DNA of 5,356 nt from Spirochaetota bacterium (lineage in GTDB: Bacteria; Spirochaetota; Spirochaetia; DSM-27196; PWMO01). Position 1 is the first letter of the stretch. The number at the start of each line of letters is the position of its first letter. Below, in pieces: positions 1 to 4,539 of the stretch. Under the pieces are notes generated by a model, which made no database searches, had not been told where the DNA came from, and saw nothing but the letters and a program-made list of their open reading frames with translations. The position numbers and the translations under genes were made by a program. The DNA lies in assembly GCA_009908925.1 (NCBI GenBank), contig JAAAOH010000079.1, forward strand, positions 1 to 5,356, given 5' to 3'.

Positions 1-1
1 G

Positions 2-868
2 GCCCGGGGCGCCATCAGCCTGCCGTTGAGCCAGGCGCTGCGCGAGGCCTTCCGCGACGAGACGCGGGTTCAGCGCACGGGCATTCGACTCGAGGAGGAG
101 GGGCGGCCCGCTCTCGTGCAACTCACCATAGAGCCGGTAAAAGAGAACGAGAACGGCCCCGAACTGTTCGCGGTGGTGCTCACCGAAGAGCCGCTCATGG
201 AATCTTCCGAGACCGGCACCGCAGGCGAGACTGCGGCCGGGGCGCAGGCGGGCGGCGATTCGGCCACCGATGAGCAGGTACGACACCTCGAGGGCGAGCT
301 TCAGGCAACGCGGGAGCGGCTGCAGACGACGGTAGAGGAGCTCGAAACCACGAACGAGGAGCTAAAGAGCAGCCTCGAAGAGTACCAGTCGACCAACGAA
401 GAGCTTCAGAGCTCCAACGAAGAGCTCGAGAGCTCCAAAGAGGAGATGCAGAGCCTCAACGAGGAGCTGACGACCGTAAACAACGAGCTACAGACCAAAA
501 ACGAGGAGCTCGCCCGAAGCAATGCCGAGATGAAAAACTTCCTCGACAGCCTCGACATTCCGATCGTGTTCGTTGACAACCAGCTTCGAATAAAGCGCTT
601 CACCCAGGCGGTAACCGAGCTCATTAGCATCATCGACACCGACGTGAACCGACACATCGGCCAGATAAACCATAACCTCGACTACGACGAGTTCATAGAC
701 GACATGGACGATGTGGTGCGCCGTGCCCGACTGAGAGAGCGCATGATCCGGACCAAGTCCGGCGCCCCCTACAAGGTGCGCATGTCGCCGTACAAGAATA
801 TCGACGACGTGCTCGAGGGCGTGCTCATCTCATTTCTCGAGGTTTCAGAGGCCGGCGGCGAGGGATAG
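2..868 (+). CDS. C-terminal part of CheB/CheR-type fusion protein with coiled coil and PAS domain (5' end outside window)
   Basis: The frame is open from the window edge, so the TTG at 26 is not the true start and the gene begins upstream. Residues are counted from the codon at 26. Residues 1-58 look like the linker that follows a CheR methyltransferase domain in CheB/CheR-PAS fusions. Residues 60-82 are an Ala/Gly/Thr-rich spacer. Residues 84-172 form a coiled coil of repeated NEEL/EEL units, with Leu (or Tyr/Met) every seventh residue from 92 to 162. Residues about 173-275 are a PAS domain of the type ending these fusions (FLDSLDIPIVFVDNQLRIKRF at its start). The protein stops about seven residues after the PAS domain, with no histidine kinase module in this frame. 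By family knowledge such proteins are cytoplasmic sensors linked to chemotaxis-like or two-component signalling. The domain type is well supported, but the upstream CheB/CheR part is inferred. Confidence 0.8.
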   Translation, partial: ARGAISLPLSQALREAFRDETRVQRTGIRLEEEGRPALVQLTIEPVKENENGPELFAVVLTEEPLMESSETGTAGETAAGAQAGGDSATDEQVRHLEGELQATRERLQTTVEELETTNEELKSSLEEYQSTNEELQSSNEELESSKEEMQSLNEELTTVNNELQTKNEELARSNAEMKNFLDSLDIPIVFVDNQLRIKRFTQAVTELISIIDTDVNRHIGQINHNLDYDEFIDDMDDVVRRARLRERMIRTKSGAPYKVRMSPYKNIDDVLEGVLISFLEVSEAGGEG

Positions 869-869
869 G

Positions 870-891
870 CTGTCGGTATGACCGACGACAG
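870..891 (+). other. Small hairpin just after the PAS-protein stop codon
   Basis: CTGTCG (870-875) can pair with CGACAG (886-891). Alternatively GTCGGT (872-877) pairs with ACCGAC (881-886) around a 3-base loop. It lies 2 bases after the TAG at 866-868 and could help end transcription or protect the mRNA 3' end. No T-run follows, so it is not a standard intrinsic terminator. It overlaps the first copy of the repeat at 879-897. Confidence 0.3.
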
Positions 892-897
892 GCGGCC
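879..897 (+). repeat. Direct repeat copy 1 (19 bases; partner at 1877-1896)
   Basis: TGACCGACGACAGGCGGCC here matches 1877-1896 with only one extra A in the second copy. Weak similarity continues to the right (GGTGAAACG against CTATGAACG). This copy is 11 bases beyond the PAS-protein stop and begins inside an ATG (878-880). The second copy begins at the methyltransferase stop and inside a GTG. Both therefore read Met-Thr-Asp-(Asp/Glu) if translated. An ancestral duplication of a gene start is possible. Confidence 0.55.
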
Positions 898-918
898 GGT
901 GAAACGACGGCGACGATC

Positions 919-1068
919 TCACGGTTCCACGATGATCTTGCCACCGGCGAGCCGGGCCTCCTCGAGCATCTCGCGCGCTTGGCCTGACTCCTCGAGCGGG
1001 TGGCGATGGGCGATGTGATGTTTCAGGTAGCCGTCACGTAATGTGGTGGTAGTGGCGGCAATGACCCG
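919..1068 (-). pseudogene. Remnant of the C-terminus of an MDR-family oxidoreductase (zinc alcohol dehydrogenase/quinone reductase type)
   Basis: Read on the minus strand, the frame ending at the TGA (complement of 919-921) gives the typical last segment of medium-chain dehydrogenase/reductases. It reads LKHHIAHRHPLEESGQAREM, followed by LEEARLAGGKIIVEP and the stop. In the family this is the 'h.fpLeea.eAh..le..r..GKivl.p' tail that closes the catalytic domain. The same frame is blocked by a stop at 1069-1071 and has no suitable start. I see no convincing MDR sequence in the other minus-strand frames upstream, so about 290 expected residues are missing. Recognisable homology covers roughly 922-1038. 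It is best read as a truncated gene left behind by a rearrangement. It is convergent with the PAS gene, as a normal neighbour could once have been. Confidence 0.65.
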
Positions 1069-1080
1069 CTATCAGCACCT

Positions 1081-1161
1081 CGGCTGCCGCACCTGCCCTC
1101 TCGTACCACCCCGTCCGCTTCGGATCCCTCCTGCCGCGAGAGCGCAACGGAATGGCAGCCG
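1081..1161. repeat. Three nested inverted repeats (possible structured leader or cruciform)
   Basis: Three collinear arm pairs are nested. The outer pair is CGGCTGCC (1081-1088) with GGCAGCCG (1154-1161). The middle pair is CTCTCG (1098-1103) with CGAGAG (1137-1142). The inner pair is TCCG (1114-1117) with CGGA (1121-1124) around the loop CTT. Sequence between the stems pairs poorly. The element lies 82 bases before the methyltransferase start, in a region with no gene. It matches no riboswitch or RNA family I recognise, and in GC-rich DNA some such pairing arises by chance. Confidence 0.3.
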
Positions 1162-1173
1162 CTTGTCGGGGGG

Positions 1174-1185
1174 CACGACATCGTG
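1174..1185. promoter_or_regulatory. Short palindrome upstream of the methyltransferase gene (possible operator)
   Basis: CACGACATCGTG has 5-bp arms (1174-1178 and 1181-1185) around a 2-base centre, 58 bases before the methyltransferase ATG. The size and position suit a repressor site. No neighbouring regulator gene or clear -35/-10 pair supports it, so this is a weak inference. Confidence 0.2.
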
Positions 1186-1231
1186 GCACTTTAGCGTAGA
1201 GGTCGCCCAGCACAGCCCAACACCACCGAAC

Positions 1232-1235
1232 GAGG
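1232..1235 (+). promoter_or_regulatory. Ribosome binding site of the methyltransferase gene
   Basis: GAGG with an 8-base spacer to the ATG at 1244. It decides the start: the same frame is open upstream to a GTG at 1043, but those 67 codons have noncoding character and no comparable site. Confidence 0.55.
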
Positions 1236-1243
1236 TTAGCGAA

Positions 1244-1879
1244 ATGGCTCGCACCGAACCCTTCGAAACACACACCCAGCAGTACGAAGACTGGTTTGTA
1301 GAGTATTCGGCCGTATATGAATCCGAGCTCGCCGCGCTTCGAGAGCTCCTGCCCGCCGGCGCACGCGGCGTGGAAATCGGCGTGGGAAGCGGCCTGTTTG
1401 CCGCACCGCTCGGCATTGGCGAGGGCGTCGAGCCCACCGCCGCGATGGCGGAGCGGGCAAGGCGCCGCGGAATCCAGGTTACCCAAGGCGTCGCCGAGGA
1501 TCTGCCACTCGAGAGCAACACCTACGACATCGCCCTCATGGTCACCACCATCTGCTTCGTCGACGACCTCGACGCATCGATCGACGAGATGGCCCGCATT
1601 CTCAAGCCCGACGGGCGCATCGTATTCGGATTCGTGGACCGTGAATCGCCCCTCGGGGAAGTCTACCAGCGCTACAAGGATGAGGATCCCTTCTACCGAC
1701 ACGCCACCTTCTACTCCACCGCCGAGGTCACCGATATTCTCAAGCGCCACGGCTTCACCCCGGAGCGGACATTGCAGACCGTTCACGGCATGCTCGACGA
1801 GATCACCGAGCCCGAGACCCCGAAGGAGGGCTACGGTGAGGCGGGCTTTGTGGCGATGCGCGCCCGGAGGAGAGCGTGA
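1244..1879 (+). CDS. Class I SAM-dependent methyltransferase (Methyltransf_11/UbiE-like)
   Basis: This is a soluble protein of 211 residues predicted to transfer a methyl group from S-adenosylmethionine. The glycine-rich SAM motif I, VEIGVGSG, is at 43-50. The acidic residue that usually binds the ribose hydroxyls is E63 in GVEPT. VAEDLPL at 83-89 is the typical adenine-contact motif, TTICFVDD at 101-108 is motif II, and LKPDGRIVFG at 120-129 is the post-II strand. These are the hallmarks of the Methyltransf_11 family, and the length is normal for it. The N-terminal region (THTQQYEDWFVEYSAVYESE) is the helical cap that often shapes the substrate pocket. The substrate cannot be told; small molecules, quinones, lipids and arsenite are all seen in this family, and no cysteine set for arsenite is visible. 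The phosphotransferase gene follows after 19 bases, so the two are probably co-transcribed. The start at 1244 is chosen for its GAGG site. The alternative GTG at 1043 would add an unconvincing 67-residue extension. Confidence 0.88.
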   Translation: MARTEPFETHTQQYEDWFVEYSAVYESELAALRELLPAGARGVEIGVGSGLFAAPLGIGEGVEPTAAMAERARRRGIQVTQGVAEDLPLESNTYDIALMVTTICFVDDLDASIDEMARILKPDGRIVFGFVDRESPLGEVYQRYKDEDPFYRHATFYSTAEVTDILKRHGFTPERTLQTVHGMLDEITEPETPKEGYGEAGFVAMRARRRA

Positions 1880-1902
1880 CCGACGAACAGGCGGCCCTAT
1901 GA
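1876..1902 (+). CDS. Candidate 8-codon leader ORF bridging methyltransferase and phosphotransferase genes
   Basis: GTG at 1876 overlaps the methyltransferase stop (GTGA) and opens a frame reading M-T-D-E-Q-A-A-L, ending at the TGA at 1900-1902. That stop overlaps the phosphotransferase ATG (ATGA, 1899-1902). GGAGG at 1866-1870, 5 bases upstream of the GTG, is the only strong ribosome site near this junction. The kinase ATG itself has no good site. Translation of this mini-ORF would deliver ribosomes to the kinase start by stop-start overlap. It could instead be the old N-terminus of the kinase, cut off by a small frameshift. It is too short for coding statistics to test. Confidence 0.35.
   Translation: MTDEQAAL
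1877..1896 (+). repeat. Direct repeat copy 2 (20 bases; partner at 879-897)
   Basis: It is identical to 879-897 apart from one inserted A (1886 or 1887). It covers the methyltransferase stop and most of the gap to the phosphotransferase gene, and it forms most of the candidate mini-ORF. The two copies bracket the MDR remnant and the methyltransferase gene. Confidence 0.55.
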
Positions 1903-2849
1903 ACGTACAGGAAGAGCTGCTTCGAGGGCGAATAGACCCTCATCTTACATGCGAAAACCTCTCCCGCCTCACCGGCGCCGCGGTGCAAGGCTACGAGATC
2001 CTGACCGGCGGCTGCTGGAACCGCGTCATCGGTGTCCGAGTCGACGGAACCGAGCTGGTTCTCAAAATCAGTCCCCACGAAAACGACGCGAACATCATAC
2101 GTGAGTTTCGCGTGCTCGAGGTGTTTGCGAGGGTCACCGAGCTGCCGGTTCCCACCCCGCTTCGTCTCGACGCCGCAGACGGTGTACTTCCGGGCACGGC
2201 GCTCGTCATGACGCGCCTGCCGGGCAGGGTGATGCACGAGGCGTTCGGCTATCTCGACCGCAGGGCGCGCCGGAACATCATCGACGAGATCGCAGAACAC
2301 GTGACGGCGCTGCACCAGGTCCGCGGCCGCGGTTTCGGCGGAGTGGAGCTACGCGAAGACGAGCGCATGAGCTCCTGGCCCGACTTCTGGCTGCCGCGCC
2401 TCGATCGCGTCCTCGATGAGGCGGAGAAGAGCGGTGCAGTTCCGCAGTCCCTCATCGACGAATCCCGCCGTTTCAGGCCGCATCTGCGTCCGTTCCTCGA
2501 TATCGGCGAGCACTCAACGATGACCCACTACGACATCTGGGCGGGGAACGTTATGATCGACATCGATTCCGATCCGCCGCGAGTGAGCGGTTACATCGAC
2601 ATTCCCGGGCATTTCGCCGACTACGCCCGCGAGCTGTCCTTTGCGATGCTCTTCGGTGTTGCGGACCGGCGGTTTCTCGAGACCTACGGCACGGAGCACC
2701 AGTTCGACGAAGGCTTCCCGCTGCGCGTCAACATCTACAACCTGAGAACCAACATAAAGCACATCCAGATGTATCCCTCTCAGTCGATATACCGCGAGGG
2801 CGCGGCCGAAAATCTGCAGGCTATCCACCGGGCTGTGGAGCGGACGTAG
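1899..2849 (+). CDS. Aminoglycoside/choline kinase-like phosphotransferase (APH family)
   Basis: A 316-residue protein with the protein-kinase-like fold of the APH/choline kinase family, which transfers phosphate from ATP to the hydroxyl of a small molecule. An N-lobe strand ILTGGCWNRVIGVRV is at 34-48. The ATP-binding lysine is K56 in LVLKIS, with the likely helix-C glutamate E69. The hinge region is ALVMTRLPG (101-109), and ALH.V (137-141) is a common family segment. The catalytic loop HYDIWAGN spans 210-217 (H210, D212, N217). The metal-binding aspartate is D234 in YIDIPG, followed by ADYAREL (240-246), where most members have GDPxxDLA. The active site looks intact. Genuine aminoglycoside resistance is not implied; homoserine, choline, thiamine, fructosamine or other substrates are equally possible. 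The ATG at 1899 starts 19 bases after the methyltransferase stop and has only a weak ribosome site, so expression probably depends on coupling. No in-frame ATG, GTG or TTG lies between GGAGG at 1866 and this ATG. Confidence 0.85.
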   Translation: MNVQEELLRGRIDPHLTCENLSRLTGAAVQGYEILTGGCWNRVIGVRVDGTELVLKISPHENDANIIREFRVLEVFARVTELPVPTPLRLDAADGVLPGTALVMTRLPGRVMHEAFGYLDRRARRNIIDEIAEHVTALHQVRGRGFGGVELREDERMSSWPDFWLPRLDRVLDEAEKSGAVPQSLIDESRRFRPHLRPFLDIGEHSTMTHYDIWAGNVMIDIDSDPPRVSGYIDIPGHFADYARELSFAMLFGVADRRFLETYGTEHQFDEGFPLRVNIYNLRTNIKHIQMYPSQSIYREGAAENLQAIHRAVERT

Positions 2850-2855
2850 GTACCG

Positions 2856-2883
2856 CGTCGTCGAATGCCCATCGGCGACGACG
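2856..2883 (+). other. Perfect 8-bp stem-loop after the phosphotransferase gene
   Basis: CGTCGTCG (2856-2863) pairs with CGACGACG (2876-2883) around a 12-base loop. It starts 7 bases after the TAG ending the phosphotransferase. It could act as a transcription terminator or mRNA 3' stabiliser between the kinase and mla units, but no T-run follows and Rho-independent action is doubtful. Confidence 0.35.
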
Positions 2884-2924
2884 AGCTCGAGGCTTTCGAT
2901 CGCTCGCCGGCGGCCCTCGGTGTC

Positions 2925-2957
2925 TTGACATGGGCCCCCCCCACGGTTCAGCATACA
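2925..2957 (+). promoter_or_regulatory. Putative promoter of the mla operon with a C8 tract in the spacer
   Basis: TTGACA at 2925-2930 is a perfect sigma-70 -35 box in the gap before the permease gene. The best -10 candidate, CATACA at 2952-2957, is poor (3 of 6) and lies 21 bases away instead of about 17. The spacer contains GGG plus eight C (2935-2942). The position, about 40-70 bases before the permease ATG, is right for a promoter. The weak -10 box keeps confidence low. Confidence 0.35.
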
Positions 2958-2997
2958 AGGCAAAATGTGAGCGGGGGGATCTGCTGCCCTGAAGCCC

Positions 2998-3744
2998 ATG
3001 CGGTTCCTGGAACGCCTGGGACACTTTGCGGTGTTCCTCGGCAATACACTACGGGGCGTCTTCCGTCGACCCTTTCGCGCGCGACTCATCATTGAGCAGA
3101 TGGAACACATCGGCGTGCAGTCGGTGCCGGTCATCACGCTCTCCAGTCTCGCTATCGGCATGATCTTTTCCCTCCAGATCGTCGACCTGCTCGGTATTTT
3201 CGGCGCCGAAGTCATCGCCGGGTCGGCCGTTGCGTGGACACTCTCTCGCGAGCTTGCTCCGGTAATCACCACGCTGATGCTCATAGGGAAGAACGGTTCG
3301 GCAATGGCCGCAGAGCTGGGATCCATGCGCGTGACGGAGCAGATAGACGCCATGGAAACGATGTCGGTTGACCCCATCCAGTATCTTGTCGTTCCGCGCC
3401 TGTTCGCCTCCGCGGTGATGTTTCCGGCGCTCACGGCGCTGGCGAACGTCGTCGGGGTGGCAGGCGCGTATGCCGTTGCCGTCTGGGGGCTCGATGTGGA
3501 CTCCGCGGCATATCTCAGCACGATGTTTCGGGATGTCGACCCGAAAGACGTGCTTTCCGGCATTGTCAAAGCCGGGATTATGGGCTTCATTGTCGCGGTG
3601 ATCTGCACGTACTACGGGTACTACACCGAGAACGGCGCGAAGGGTGTCGGAGAGAGTTCCACACGGGCAGTGGTTACCTCGTCGATCAGCATATTGGTTG
3701 CCGACTACGTGCTGGCTTCGATCATGCTGGCACTTATATATTGA
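2998..3744 (+). CDS. mlaE: MlaE-family ABC transporter permease (phospholipid transport)
   Basis: This integral inner-membrane protein of 248 residues is the permease of the MlaFED-type lipid transporter. The N-terminal amphipathic segment carries IEQMEHIGVQSVPV (32-45), the conserved QM..iG..S.pv motif. Hydrophobic membrane segments lie around 46-66, 80-96, 134-163, 189-208 and 226-247. The family signature is plain between segments: GKNGSAMAAELGSMRVTEQI at 97-116, then DAMETM and DP..YLVVPR (125-134). This stretch contains the cytoplasmic coupling helix that contacts the ATPase. Most relatives have R where this protein has K98. Length is close to E. coli MlaE. An in-frame TGA at 2968-2970 limits the start. 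ATG 2998 is chosen, although its ribosome site is weak. The ATPase gene follows after 25 bases, which makes an operon likely. Confidence 0.93.
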   Translation: MRFLERLGHFAVFLGNTLRGVFRRPFRARLIIEQMEHIGVQSVPVITLSSLAIGMIFSLQIVDLLGIFGAEVIAGSAVAWTLSRELAPVITTLMLIGKNGSAMAAELGSMRVTEQIDAMETMSVDPIQYLVVPRLFASAVMFPALTALANVVGVAGAYAVAVWGLDVDSAAYLSTMFRDVDPKDVLSGIVKAGIMGFIVAVICTYYGYYTENGAKGVGESSTRAVVTSSISILVADYVLASIMLALIY

Positions 3745-3769
3745 CTGCGACACCAGGGAGACCGCAGGA

Positions 3770-4522
3770 ATGGCTCCGATAATAACCATCCGAAACCTCA
3801 AGAAGTCGCTTGCCGGCGTCCCGGTGCTCAAGGGTATCTCACTCAACTTCGAAGAGGGTGCTGTCTCGTCCATCATTGGCCAGAGCGGCAGCGGCAAGAG
3901 TGTTCTCGCCAAGCACATCATCGGCATCATGAAACCCGACGAAGGGGACGTGTGCTTCAAGGGTCGCAGCATTGCCGGCGCGGACGAGGGAGAGCTCGTG
4001 GAAATCCGTCGGCACTTCGGTTATTCCTTCCAGGGTGCGGCATTATTCGACTCGATGTCGGTCCACGAAAACATCGCCTTTCCGGTCCGCGAGGTTCTAA
4101 AAATCACCGACAGACGGGAGATCGACCGAATGGTAACTGAGCAACTCGAGTGGATCGGTCTGCCGGGAATCGAGGAGAAGTTGCCGGCCGAGCTCTCCGG
4201 GGGCATGCGAAAGCGTGTGGGCGTGGCGCGGGCCCTTGTGACGAAGCCGGAGGTCCTTCTCTTCGACGAGCCGACCACCGGGCTGGATCCGGTTCTCGGC
4301 GAGACCATTAACGATCTCGTTTCCCGGGTAAACAGGGAGCTCGGGCTCACGTGCATTCTCATCACTCACGATATCCAGGCGACATTTCGCATCTCGGACA
4401 GAATTGCTCTTCTGCATGACGGCGTAATTGCGGCAGCCGGCACACCCCGAAACGTTTCGCGGTCCGCACACCAGATGGTGCAGAAGTTCATCAGCAACTC
4501 CTTCAACTCTCTCGAAGTCTAG
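3770..4522 (+). CDS. mlaF: MlaF-family ABC transporter ATP-binding protein (phospholipid transport)
   Basis: This cytoplasmic ATPase of 250 residues powers the MlaE-type permease encoded just upstream. All nucleotide-binding motifs are intact: Walker A GQSGSGKS (37-44), Q-loop Q88 in YSFQGAALFDSM, signature LSGGMRKRV (142-150), Walker B LLFDEP (163-168) with catalytic E167, D-loop GLDP (171-174) and the switch histidine H200 in THD. The FQ.aALFDS.tV.eN.afP pattern (87-105) and the M after SGG are typical of MlaF/Mkl-type ATPases serving MCE systems rather than of general importers. ATG 3770 follows AGGGAG (3755-3760) with a 9-base gap. An earlier in-frame ATG at 3644 would overlap the permease gene by about 100 bases and is unlikely. 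The MCE gene begins 17 bases downstream. Confidence 0.94.
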   Translation: MAPIITIRNLKKSLAGVPVLKGISLNFEEGAVSSIIGQSGSGKSVLAKHIIGIMKPDEGDVCFKGRSIAGADEGELVEIRRHFGYSFQGAALFDSMSVHENIAFPVREVLKITDRREIDRMVTEQLEWIGLPGIEEKLPAELSGGMRKRVGVARALVTKPEVLLFDEPTTGLDPVLGETINDLVSRVNRELGLTCILITHDIQATFRISDRIALLHDGVIAAAGTPRNVSRSAHQMVQKFISNSFNSLEV

Positions 4523-4526
4523 GAGC

Positions 4527-4531
4527 GGAGG
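4527..4531 (+). promoter_or_regulatory. Strong ribosome binding site of the MCE gene
   Basis: GGAGG lies 8 bases before ATG 4540 and 4 bases after the ATPase stop. It is the best site of the three mla genes and fixes the start. Confidence 0.7.
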
Positions 4532-4539
4532 CCCACGTT

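Noticed and set aside
1081..1161. Integron attC site
   Set aside because: The inverted repeats lack the conserved core triplets (GTTRRRY and RYYYAAC), and no integrase gene is present.
1184..1200. TGGCAC at 1184-1189 as a sigma-54 -24 box
   Set aside because: No TTGC-like -12 element stands at the required distance.
1043..1243. N-terminal extension of the methyltransferase from GTG 1043
   Set aside because: The residues look noncoding. The methyltransferase fold needs no such extension, and GAGG supports ATG 1244.
1060..1243. SAM or SAH riboswitch before the methyltransferase gene
   Set aside because: Stems can be drawn, but none of the conserved core sequences of the known classes is recognisable.
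1034..1786. Long minus-strand open frame opposite the methyltransferase gene
   Set aside because: It is the antisense shadow of a gene with clear family motifs, and its translation resembles no family.
1899..2849. Phosphotransferase as an aminoglycoside resistance gene
   Set aside because: It has only the general APH fold motifs. Nothing points to an aminoglycoside substrate, and the chromosomal context suggests a metabolic role.
2514..3972. Long minus-strand open frames opposite the kinase, permease and ATPase genes
   Set aside because: They overlap three well-supported genes on the + strand, and their translations are low-complexity and lack any motif.
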